This document shows, piece by piece, positions 7,051-14,482 of a DNA stretch of 34,571 bases. How positions within the stretch are numbered: the first letter of the stretch is position 1; each line of letters begins with the position of its first letter. The notes beneath the pieces are model-generated. The model saw only the letters and a list, made by a program, of their open reading frames with translations. It ran no database searches and was not told the DNA's origin. This stretch comes from Akkermansiaceae bacterium UBA5689 (GTDB lineage: Bacteria > Verrucomicrobiota > Verrucomicrobiia > Verrucomicrobiales > Akkermansiaceae): positions 1 to 34,571 of the forward strand of contig DIHT01000153.1 in the NCBI GenBank assembly GCA_002420305.1, read 5' to 3'. A program made the position numbers and the translations under genes.

Positions 7051-9750
7051 TTATTTCTTCTCCCCGGACTTGTCGTCTTTCTTCGGTTCCTCCTTGGAAG
7101 GGGCGAGGGATTGCTTAAGGCGCTCCTGGAGGGCCTTGAAGTCTCCAGAGAGACTCTTGAGCTGTTTCTCAAGGTCTTGGACCTGGCCGCGCAGTTTGCT
7201 GACTTCTGCAGGGGCCTGTCCGGGCGCTTCGCTCTTGCGGATCTGATCGATGGCGGACTGGGCGGCCTTGCCTTCAGGGGAGTCGGAGTCGGCGGCGACG
7301 AAGGTGGTGAGGACCGGGATAGCCCGGGGGTCACGCAATTCCCCGAGGGCCCCCATCGCGGCGGTGGCCACGGAGTTCTTGAGGTGGTCGACATGGCTGA
7401 GGAGGAAGTCGCGAACGGCGTCCTTGTTGTCCTCGTGCCGCGCGAGGTAAGCGAGAGTGCGCAGGGCTTGGGCGAAGCTGCGGCTGGGGAAGGAGGTTTC
7501 CTCTTTCTGAAGGTGCCGAAGGAGGGGGTCGACGTAGAAAGCATCGTCCTGTTTGCGCATGCCTGCGATGGCCTCGTTGGCAATGGCATTCTGATAGGAA
7601 TTCGCGGTGAGTAGGCCGACGAGGTAGGGGCGCAGCCCCGCCTTGGCGTAAGCGGCTACTCCGCCGATGGCCACGGTGCGGATGCCCGGGTTGGCTTCGC
7701 GGTCGGCGATAGCCTTGAGGGCGTTATAGGCGTCGTCACTGTAGAACTTGGTGAGGCCACGGACGACGGACTGCCTTACCCGGGCATCGGGCTGGTCGAG
7801 GGAGCTTTCGAGGGCGCTGAAGGATTCCGGGGTGCGCATAGCGGCGAGGCCCTCGGCGGCGGCCTTGCGGATGGCGAAGAAAGGATCCTCCCTGAGGGCT
7901 TTGCTGAGGGACTCGAGAGCGATTTTATTCTTTTTCTTGCCCAGTTGCTGGACGGCGAGGAGGCGGCCGATGACGTCGGTCTGGTCGGCAAGCTGGGCAA
8001 GAAGCATTTTCTCGTTGGGCTCGAAGTTAATCTTAGCGAGCACAGTCACTTCCGGGTCGAAGCGCACGACCTCCGGTGCGGTCCCGAGGGGCAGGTAGAA
8101 GTCCTCACGCTCCTTAGAGATCTCGATGGTGCGCATCTCGGTCTTGTCTCCGATGCGGAGTTTGACTGGAAGATTGAAGCGGAAGAAGGGGCGTTTCTCA
8201 TTGGTCATCTGGACCTGGTTGATGGAGAGCTTGACCTGTTTGGTGAGTTCGTCCCACGCGTAGTTGATCTTGATCTCCGGGTAGCCGGAGAGATAGACCC
8301 ACTGGTCGAAGAACTGGGAAAGGGAGCGTCCGCTGAGTTCCTCGAAGATCTCCACGAGATCCTGGGTAACCACGGTTTTATACTGGTGTCGCTCCAGATA
8401 GGTCTTCACGCATTCGCGGAAGAGGTCTTCCCCGAGTTCGGAGCGCAGCATGTGGAGAACCCAGCCCCCCTTCGGGTAGGCCCGGAAGCTGAACTGCTGT
8501 GAGGGGTTGCTGTAGCCCTGGTGGACGATGGGAATAATATCCTTGTCGTTGCCGAAGATCCCTCGGGCGTTGCCGTGGAGGCCGTGTTTGAAGTAGTCGT
8601 TGCCGAGAAGTTCCCGGTCGTAGAGAAGGGAGTAGTAGGTGGCAAAGCCCTCGTTGAGCCAGAGATGGCTCCAGTCGCGGCAGGTGACGAGGTCGCCGAA
8701 CCACTGGTGGGCGACTTCATGGGCATCGAGGCCACGGCTGCTCCGGAGGTTCTCGGTAGCGTCGGTGAAGAGGGTCCGGGTGGTCAGGGTCGTCAGGCTA
8801 GTGTTTTCCATGCCCCCCCACATGTAGTCGATGGCACAGGCGTTGTAATACTTGTCCCAGGGGTAGGGGACCCCGATCTCCCGTTCGAAGTAGTCGAGGA
8901 TCTTGATGGTGTCGCGGAAGGTGTTGGCGAGCTGGTCTTTCTCGGAGGGCGGCACGTAAAGGGCCACGGGGAGCTCCCCGTGTTTGTCCTCCATCTTAAC
9001 AAAGTAGCCGGCAAGGAGAGTGACGAGGTAGTTGACGTGGACTTTGTCCTGGAACCAGTGGAATGCCACGAGGCCCGTGTCCTTGTCCTTCTTCTGGGAG
9101 AGGAGGCGCCCGTTGGAGAGGGCCTCCATGCCCTCAGGGATGCGGCAGATCATCTCGGTAGTGAACTTTTCGTTGGGGTAGTCGTGGCTGGGGAACCAGT
9201 GCTGATGGTCCTCGGGTTCACCCTGAGTCCAGAGCTGGGTATCGCTGGCCGGGTATCCCATCTCGGCGGTGCGGAAGTAGAGACCCTTTTGCGGAGTGGC
9301 GTTGTAGGTGATGGTGACGCGGGCGTCTTCCCCGGCAGGGATGGGATCCCGGAAGGTGATCTCAAGGTGGGTGTCGGTGGACTGGGTAGCCTGAATGGCA
9401 TGGGAGGCAGTGACCTGCCTGATGTTCAGGCTGGTGGCGTTGAGGTGCCACTGCTTGAGGGGCTTGGCAATGGGAGCGAAGTCGAGAATCGCGGTGGCGT
9501 TGAGGGAGCGCTCCTTGAAGTTGGGGGTGACGTCGATCTTGAGGTGTATGACATCCACGAAGCGATCCGGGGCGTAGCTGTTCTGGGGCGCCTTGCCTTG
9601 TTCTGCGGCGGCGAGTTGGCGGGCATGAAGCCTGGCCATCATAGCGCAGTGACCGCACTGGAGGAGGTGAGCTTCGTTGGCGCGGAGGGAAAAGGTGCCG
9701 AGGAGCTGGCTGCCAAGAACGGCCAGAGTGACGAGCAGTTGTCGGTTCAT
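7051..9750 (-). CDS. Secreted M1 metallopeptidase with HEAT-like repeats
   Basis: An 899-residue zinc aminopeptidase of family M1. Residues 1-24 are a signal peptide. A CxxC pair (Cys32, Cys35) follows at once. The N-terminal beta domain leads into GGMEN at 312-316 (the GAMEN substrate-binding element) and HEVAH at 344-348, with the third zinc ligand Glu367 in NEGFATY. From about residue 600 the protein changes to alpha-helical HEAT-like units (for example around DPFFAIRKAAAEGLAAM), and the last ~60 residues are a coiled coil ending in a Lys/Glu-rich tail. I chose ATG 9750 rather than 9795 to expose the signal peptide. The Hpt gene lies 108 bases upstream on the same strand and might be co-transcribed. 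Related M1 proteins with HEAT repeats occur in other bacteria; the substrate is unknown. Confidence 0.93.
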   Translation of the reverse strand: MNRQLLVTLAVLGSQLLGTFSLRANEAHLLQCGHCAMMARLHARQLAAAEQGKAPQNSYAPDRFVDVIHLKIDVTPNFKERSLNATAILDFAPIAKPLKQWHLNATSLNIRQVTASHAIQATQSTDTHLEITFRDPIPAGEDARVTITYNATPQKGLYFRTAEMGYPASDTQLWTQGEPEDHQHWFPSHDYPNEKFTTEMICRIPEGMEALSNGRLLSQKKDKDTGLVAFHWFQDKVHVNYLVTLLAGYFVKMEDKHGELPVALYVPPSEKDQLANTFRDTIKILDYFEREIGVPYPWDKYYNACAIDYMWGGMENTSLTTLTTRTLFTDATENLRSSRGLDAHEVAHQWFGDLVTCRDWSHLWLNEGFATYYSLLYDRELLGNDYFKHGLHGNARGIFGNDKDIIPIVHQGYSNPSQQFSFRAYPKGGWVLHMLRSELGEDLFRECVKTYLERHQYKTVVTQDLVEIFEELSGRSLSQFFDQWVYLSGYPEIKINYAWDELTKQVKLSINQVQMTNEKRPFFRFNLPVKLRIGDKTEMRTIEISKEREDFYLPLGTAPEVVRFDPEVTVLAKINFEPNEKMLLAQLADQTDVIGRLLAVQQLGKKKNKIALESLSKALREDPFFAIRKAAAEGLAAMRTPESFSALESSLDQPDARVRQSVVRGLTKFYSDDAYNALKAIADREANPGIRTVAIGGVAAYAKAGLRPYLVGLLTANSYQNAIANEAIAGMRKQDDAFYVDPLLRHLQKEETSFPSRSFAQALRTLAYLARHEDNKDAVRDFLLSHVDHLKNSVATAAMGALGELRDPRAIPVLTTFVAADSDSPEGKAAQSAIDQIRKSEAPGQAPAEVSKLRGQVQDLEKQLKSLSGDFKALQERLKQSLAPSKEEPKKDDKSGEKK

Positions 9751-9858
9751 GATGTAAGGGGGGCGGGACGATGCCCACTTTGAGGGAAATTTCAATCAGA
9801 AGCCATGGGATCCGGATCCAGGGAGGCAATCGACTCCCCGGGAGAGCTTTTGGGAAAG

Positions 9859-10269
9859 CTAGCGTGGGCCCTCAAGGTGGGCGATGGCATGATCGATAGA
9901 TTCTTGGAGCAGGGGGCCCAGTTCCGGAAGGCAGGTAGGAGGTTGATTGTTGGCAAGTTGCTCTTCACATTTCTGGCAAATATCCGCGAACTGGGCCATG
10001 CCCATGGTGCCTGCGGAGCCTTTAAGCTGGTGAAGGATCCCACGGCTCTCCTCGATTCGGTTGTCGGCGAGAGTGGCCTCGAGGTTCACTAGTTGGTCTC
10101 GTCCGTGCGCGGCAAAGTCGTGCACGATGGGAAGCAGAAGACCGGGCTGGCCGGCTGCCATGGCATCGAGCTGGGCGTGATCAAGGAGGGTCACGGCAGT
10201 GACTATACGCTTCTGCGTGCGCTGGGAAAAGAGCAAGGGCAGGGCCAGCCGTAGGCTTGGGAGGCGCAT
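9859..10269 (-). CDS. Stand-alone histidine phosphotransfer (Hpt) protein
   Basis: A protein of up to 136 residues carrying an Hpt domain, the four-helix phosphotransfer module that moves phosphate between receivers. The signature HQLKGSAGTMG has the phospho-accepting His80. The flanking helices and the VNLEATLADNRIEE turn are typical. The start is uncertain: ATG 10269 adds a basic and hydrophobic leader that looks unlike an Hpt, and GTG 10194 (Val26), just before TLLDHAQLDAM, is a credible alternative giving 111 residues. It is divergent from the response regulator and kinase genes, and the kinase has no Hpt of its own, so this protein probably serves as their phosphate shuttle. It lies upstream of the M1 peptidase gene on the same strand. 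Confidence 0.85.
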   Translation of the reverse strand: MRLPSLRLALPLLFSQRTQKRIVTAVTLLDHAQLDAMAAGQPGLLLPIVHDFAAHGRDQLVNLEATLADNRIEESRGILHQLKGSAGTMGMAQFADICQKCEEQLANNQPPTCLPELGPLLQESIDHAIAHLEGPR

Positions 10270-10377
10270 GGACCCACCAAGTCGGGGTATATTTGCAGGT
10301 GGGGTAGGATGTAAGGGGTTCTTTTCCCCGGGAGTTTATAGTGGGAATTCCGCGGTAAAATAGTTAAGATATCCTAA
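10270..10377. promoter_or_regulatory. Divergent promoter region, hpt / response regulator
   Basis: These 108 bases separate the divergent Hpt and response regulator genes. On the plus strand TAAAAT at 10356-10361 could be a -10 box, but its -35 partner is poor. GGGG and CCCC runs at about 10314-10329 could pair into a short hairpin. I see no sigma-54 motif here. Confidence 0.35.
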
Positions 10378-11733
10378 GTGTCTGGGGAGACCTCCAACCT
10401 CGTCCTTGCCGACGATGATCAAACCGTCCGGAACTTGCTGACAATGCATGCCGAGCGGGGAGGGTTCACGGTGAGATCTGGAGAGAATGGGGCGGAAGCC
10501 CTTGAGCTGGTGACCGAGAATACCGACGTTGTTCTGCTCGACCTTCAGATGCCCGTGCTCGATGGCTTCGGGGCACTCGAACGGCTTGGACGCGAACACC
10601 CCGGATTACCTGCGGTGGTTCTGACTTCGGTGGACGAAGCTGCGGAGGCGGTGAAGGCGATGAAGCTGGGCGCCCTCGATTACCTGACGAAACCCTTTGA
10701 CCCGGACGAGTTGCTTGCGGTGCTCCGCAACGCTAAGCGCTTGCGTCGAGCAGAGTTAGAGAATGAGCAGCTGCGGGAAGCGCTTGGGGGACGGGGGCCT
10801 GTGGTTCAAATAGTCGCAGAGTCGGAAGCCATGAAGGAGGTAGTGAGGCAGGCGGAGAAAGTGGCTTCACTTGACTCGACGATCTTGTTGACCGGGGAAA
10901 GTGGGGTTGGCAAGGGGATGTTGTCCCGTCACGTACATGCCAAAGGTGAGCGGGGAGAAGAGCCCTTCGTTACGGTGAGTTGCCCAGCACTTCCCCGGGA
11001 ACTTCTGGAGAGTGAGCTATTCGGTCATGAGAAGGGAGCCTTCACCGGTGCGGTGCGCCGTCGCCGCGGAAAAATCGAGATGGCAAAAGGGGGCACTCTT
11101 TTCCTCGATGAAATCGGAGATCTGCCTATCGATCTGCAGCCCAAACTCCTGAACGTGCTGCAGGAACGGCAGTTCCAACGGCTGGGTGGAGAGGAGACCC
11201 TTGAGGCGGACGTGAGAATCATTGCGGCTACTAATCTCGATCTTGAGCAGCGGATGAAGGAGGGACAATTCCGGGAGGACCTCTTTTACCGGTTGAGTGT
11301 CATTCCTATCGAGGTGCCCCCGCTGCGAGAGCGTCTTGAGGAACTCCGCCATTTGAGCGAATCGATGCTGAGGCGCATCGCTCCGCAGGGAAGGAACCGT
11401 AGCACGAAGCTTTCGAAAGAGGCTCTTTCTGCGATGCAGTCCTATGATTGGCCGGGAAACGTCCGGCAGCTTGAGAATGTGCTCGAGCGAGCGGCGGCCT
11501 TTTGTGAGGACGGTGTAATTTTGGCAGACGACCTGCCGAGTTCAGTTCGGGGAAGCGAGCCCTCGGGGCGGGTGCCAGACGGGATTGGTGGTATTGCGCT
11601 GTCAGACCTGGAGAGAGAGGCCCTGGTTCAGACCCTTAAGCTCTGCAATGGAAACAAGGCAGAGACCGCGCGGCGGCTCGAGGTGACGGAGAAGTCAATT
11701 TATAACAAGCTGAAGCGGCACGGATTGATGTGA
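10378..11733 (+). CDS. NtrC-type sigma-54 response regulator
   Basis: A 451-residue activator of sigma-54 RNA polymerase. The receiver occupies about residues 6-120, with the acidic pocket ADDD at 11-14 and phospho-acceptor Asp55. The AAA+ domain (about 145-380) has Walker A GESGVGKG, the sigma-54-contacting loop GAFTGA, and Walker B GGTLFLDEIGD. A Fis-type helix-turn-helix closes the protein (NKAETARRLEVTEKSIYNKLKRHG). The start is GTG 10378, which places the first receiver strand correctly. Its last codons overlap the start of the histidine kinase (GTGA), so the two are translationally coupled and are almost certainly a cognate pair. The Fis domain would bind upstream of a -24/-12 promoter; the nearest candidate is at 13980. 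Confidence 0.96.
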   Translation: MSGETSNLVLADDDQTVRNLLTMHAERGGFTVRSGENGAEALELVTENTDVVLLDLQMPVLDGFGALERLGREHPGLPAVVLTSVDEAAEAVKAMKLGALDYLTKPFDPDELLAVLRNAKRLRRAELENEQLREALGGRGPVVQIVAESEAMKEVVRQAEKVASLDSTILLTGESGVGKGMLSRHVHAKGERGEEPFVTVSCPALPRELLESELFGHEKGAFTGAVRRRRGKIEMAKGGTLFLDEIGDLPIDLQPKLLNVLQERQFQRLGGEETLEADVRIIAATNLDLEQRMKEGQFREDLFYRLSVIPIEVPPLRERLEELRHLSESMLRRIAPQGRNRSTKLSKEALSAMQSYDWPGNVRQLENVLERAAAFCEDGVILADDLPSSVRGSEPSGRVPDGIGGIALSDLEREALVQTLKLCNGNKAETARRLEVTEKSIYNKLKRHGLM

Positions 11734-13829
11734 GTGAAGCCCAACGTGAGCTCATGGACGAGGCTGCGCAGTGGCGTCGCCAGCTGGAGGTTGAGCAGAA
11801 GGCTCACCGTGAGGCCCTGCAACGTCTCGAGGATGCCACCGGGGAGCTGACCTATCTCAAGGAGCAGTTCGACCGGCGAGCCCGGGAGCAGGGGTGGAAT
11901 CTTCGGGACCGTGATGACGAAAAGTTCAAGGTATTCTTTAATGCCTCAATGGATGGCATCATTCTTCTCGATGGCTTCGGCGCGTTTGTGGAGGTCAATG
12001 ATACTGCGGTCCGGATGTCTGGTTTTTCACGCGAGCAATTACGTGGGATGTATGTTTCGCACCTGATGAACTTTGAGGTGGCCGGGCAGGCCCTGAACGA
12101 GGTTCAGCGGACAGGCCGGAGCCGGAGTGAGGCCCAGCTGCGGCGGGCGGACGGCTCCTTCCTCCCAGTAGAGGTAGTGTGGGGCCGGGTGAAATATGAG
12201 GGGCGAACCCTTGTGCATGGTATCGTGCGTGATGTGACGGAGAGGGTGAAGGCCCTGGGCGAAATTCACCTTGCGAGGGAGGAAGCAGAACGGGCTGAGA
12301 AGGCAAAGTCGATGTTTCTCGCGATGATGAGTCATGAGATCCGGACTCCACTCAACGGCATCATCGGCTACACGGAATTACTGCTCGACTCGCAACTGAC
12401 GGAGGAACAGAGAGAGAACCTTGGATTGATCCACAAAAGCGGGGATTTACTCCTGAATATCATCAATGACCTTCTCGACTTTTCCCGGATTGAAAGCGGG
12501 CGCCTCGAGCTGGAGCAGGTTGATTTCGAGCTCAGTGATTGTGTGGAGGAGGTTCTTGGTCTTCATGCCGCAAAAGCTTCTGAGAAAGGGGTGGAGCTGA
12601 CTTATGATCTGCACGACGAGATCCCTGTGGTGTTGTCCGGGGATGTAGCTCGGGTGAAGCAGATTCTCCTGAACCTGGTGTCGAATGCCTTGAAATTTAC
12701 AGCCCGGGGGATGGTGGCAATTCATGGCCGGGTGGTTCCCGGTCCATTCCTTGAGCTTGCGGTAAGAGACACAGGAGTGGGGTTTGAACCCTCCAAGGTG
12801 GAAAGTCTTTTTGAGCCCTTCCAGCAGGAGGATGTTTCTACCACGAGAAAATTCGGAGGCTCGGGACTCGGGCTGGCAATCTGCAAGCGCCTCGTAAAAC
12901 GAATGGGGGGTGAGATCTCCGCAAGTTCCCGGCTTGGTGAGGGAGCCGAGTTCCGATTCACGATTCCTCTGCAGACCGGGCAGTCGAGTGCATTCGCAGT
13001 AATTGAAGACAAGGGTCAGTTCCATGGTAGGAAGGCGCTTGTAATTGATGATAACGAGATCAATCAGCGGTTCCTCCAGAAGCGACTTCTCACCTGGGGC
13101 ATGGAGAGTGATGTGGTGGACAGTGGGCAGCAGGGACTGCGGCAGCTTGGGAGCGCCCACTATGATGTGATCTTCTGTGACATGATGATGCCGACCATGG
13201 ATGGGCTGGAGTTTGCCCGGCTGGCAGCGGAAGTCGCCGGGTCCCTCCTGCCTCCCATGATTCTGGTCACTTCCGCGCGATTGAGCGGAGAGAAGGAGCA
13301 TGCTTTGGCAGCTGGATTTCGTCAGGTCCTTTTCAAACCGGTGCGACAGCGCGATATGTTCCGAGCTCTTAACTCAGTTCTGGATCTTGAAGTGTCAGTC
13401 CGTGCCTCCCCATCTTCGGGAGATACCGTAAAGGAGGAGGCGGAGGGGGCCCGTCTCATTTTGGTAGCGGAGGACAATCCGATTAATGCGCGGCTAGCCG
13501 GCCTGATCCTGAAGAGGTTTGGATTTGAGGTCCACACGGCTGAAAACGGGCGGGAGGCAATCGTGAAATTGCGGGAGGGGCACGACTACGAGGCGATCCT
13601 CATGGATATGAACATGCCCGAGCTGGATGGGGTTGGGGCGACCCGATTGGTCCGGGCTGGCGAGGGCGGAGGCGAGACCGCGACCATTCCGATCATCGCG
13701 ATGACGGCAAACGTGTTCGAGGCCGATCGGGAGGCTTGTCTCAGCGCAGGGATGAACGGATACCTTCCCAAGCCCCTTCGGCCCGCCGATGTAGAATACG
13801 CGTTGCAGGAGATGGGGATGGTTCCTTAG
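11730..13829 (+). CDS. Hybrid histidine kinase, PAS-HisKA-HATPase-REC-REC
   Basis: A 699-residue sensor kinase. Order: an N-terminal coiled coil (about 1-55), a PAS domain (about 63-175), HisKA with SHEIRTPLNG and phospho-acceptor His202, HATPase_c with the N box LLNLVSNALKF and DTGVGF and GGSGLGL boxes, a first receiver with Asp484 (CDMMMPTMDG), and a second receiver with Asp626 (MDMNMPELDG). I see no transmembrane helix, so it should sense a cytoplasmic cue through PAS. No Hpt domain follows the receivers. GTG 11730 overlaps the TGA of the sigma-54 regulator gene by four bases, indicating coupled translation. The likely path is kinase to own receiver, then the Hpt protein at 9859-10269, then the sigma-54 regulator. 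The role of the second receiver is unclear. Confidence 0.96.
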   Translation: MSEAQRELMDEAAQWRRQLEVEQKAHREALQRLEDATGELTYLKEQFDRRAREQGWNLRDRDDEKFKVFFNASMDGIILLDGFGAFVEVNDTAVRMSGFSREQLRGMYVSHLMNFEVAGQALNEVQRTGRSRSEAQLRRADGSFLPVEVVWGRVKYEGRTLVHGIVRDVTERVKALGEIHLAREEAERAEKAKSMFLAMMSHEIRTPLNGIIGYTELLLDSQLTEEQRENLGLIHKSGDLLLNIINDLLDFSRIESGRLELEQVDFELSDCVEEVLGLHAAKASEKGVELTYDLHDEIPVVLSGDVARVKQILLNLVSNALKFTARGMVAIHGRVVPGPFLELAVRDTGVGFEPSKVESLFEPFQQEDVSTTRKFGGSGLGLAICKRLVKRMGGEISASSRLGEGAEFRFTIPLQTGQSSAFAVIEDKGQFHGRKALVIDDNEINQRFLQKRLLTWGMESDVVDSGQQGLRQLGSAHYDVIFCDMMMPTMDGLEFARLAAEVAGSLLPPMILVTSARLSGEKEHALAAGFRQVLFKPVRQRDMFRALNSVLDLEVSVRASPSSGDTVKEEAEGARLILVAEDNPINARLAGLILKRFGFEVHTAENGREAIVKLREGHDYEAILMDMNMPELDGVGATRLVRAGEGGGETATIPIIAMTANVFEADREACLSAGMNGYLPKPLRPADVEYALQEMGMVP

Positions 13830-13979
13830 CCTGTCTTTGGCCTCCTATAAAATTTACAATTGAGGTTAGGCGATCTGGTAAAACCTACAGAGAACCGGGT
13901 GAGGAAAATTATATTAACTTTTCCTTAGTAAATATACAGGTTGTTAATAATTAATGCCTTAAGGTAAGGATTTACGAAA

Positions 13980-13997
13980 TTGGCACAGGTTATGCAT
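13980..13997 (+). promoter_or_regulatory. Sigma-54 (-24/-12) promoter candidate
   Basis: The sequence TTGGCACAGGTTATGCAT has the GG (13982-13983) and GC (13994-13995) doublets exactly ten bases apart, as sigma-54 promoters require. The -24 block TTGGCAC is perfect and the -12 block TATGCAT differs from TTTGCAT at one base. Transcription would start near 14007. AT-rich DNA upstream could hold activator sites. It lies about 150 bases behind the kinase partnered with a sigma-54 activator. Found by eye, not by a scored search. Confidence 0.55.
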
Positions 13998-14274
13998 AGG
14001 AGGTAGTTAGACCTCTTCCCTCATATGCCGAAACTAGTGCTTACACCGACTTCCATGATCCCCGTGTGCGGGGCCGTGGGCCTCACTGAGGGATGTCGGA
14101 ATCGGCTTTTGGTCAAACGAGGAAAGAGGCAGGTGGGAAAGGGAAAACAATTTTCGATGGCAGGACAGTATGCAGGTCTCAACTGTGCACTGGAACTCGT
14201 GAGCAGCTCCTTAATCCGGGTGTGCGATGGGGCTCCAGAGCGCGGTCAACCTGAGTCCTTCCGACGGAACCCAG

Positions 14275-14299
14275 CTGGGAAGAATGACTTTCTTCCCGG
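14275..14299 (+). other. RNA hairpin, 10-base-pair stem
   Basis: CTGGGAAGAA at 14275-14284 pairs with TTCTTCCCGG at 14290-14299 around the loop TGACT. Nine pairs are Watson-Crick and one is G-U. There is no protein-coding reason for this symmetry. It is the first of three hairpins spaced over 130 bases. Confidence 0.5.
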
Positions 14300-14314
14300 T
14301 AATCATAGCAGAAC

Positions 14315-14340
14315 GTGCCCGGGTGGTAGCGGGCACTTAT
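14315..14340 (+). terminator. Possible rho-independent terminator
   Basis: GTGCCCG at 14315-14321 and CGGGCAC at 14330-14336 form a perfect seven-pair stem with an eight-base loop, followed by TTATT. The T-run is short, so termination may be weak. If a transcript starts near 14007, this would give an RNA of about 330 bases. Confidence 0.45.
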
Positions 14341-14360
14341 TCGACTGACAAGGCAAGGTA

Positions 14361-14403
14361 AGGGGGGCGCCGGGTTTTCGTTTCGAAGCCGTGGCGCCTC
14401 TCT
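14361..14403 (+). other. RNA hairpin, 11-base-pair stem
   Basis: A-GGGG-GGCGCC at 14361-14371 pairs with GGCGCC-TCTCT at 14393-14403, with two G-U pairs. The inner part adds TTCG/CGAA pairing (TTCG at 14376-14379 with CGAA at 14384-14387). The stem is followed by TATTG. It lies 80 bases before the uvrB start and could be a second terminator or a leader structure. Confidence 0.45.
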
Positions 14404-14482
14404 TATTGTTGGCTCCTTGAGGAACAGAAAGCTTGAGGTCCCGGAGTTTGCAATGAGGTGCAGCTGCGCGTAGAGGTTCCCC

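Larger units (their letters stand above)
13830..14482. other. 653-base intergenic region, structured, no convincing gene
   Basis: This gap between the kinase and uvrB has two parts. From 13845 to about 13975 it is AT-rich and includes the palindrome TTAATAATTAA at 13944-13954. A sigma-54-like promoter follows at 13980. From 14050 to 14405 the sequence is GC-richer and holds several hairpins (CCCCG/CGGGG at 14060-14073, and three stronger ones listed separately). An open frame of 107 codons from 14025 exists, but its product has no protein-like features and it runs through two hairpins. A small RNA gene is the more attractive reading. I could not match it to tmRNA, RNase P, 6S or SRP RNA by eye. 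Confidence 0.55.

Noticed and set aside
8521..9783. Plus-strand open frame of 420 codons
   Set aside because: It is antisense to the M1 peptidase, which has all catalytic motifs. The Val/Gly/Glu-rich product is typical of a shadow frame.
14090..14340. RNase P or tmRNA gene (GAGGAAAG at about 14120)
   Set aside because: Only the first letters of the RNase P signature match; the conserved downstream blocks are missing. No tmRNA tag frame or T-arm is present.
14025..14348. 107-codon frame after the sigma-54 promoter
   Set aside because: The AGGAGG upstream is about 20 bases from the ATG, too far. The product has no hydrophobic core or motif, and two strong hairpins lie inside it. An RNA gene seemed more likely, though conservation could reverse this.
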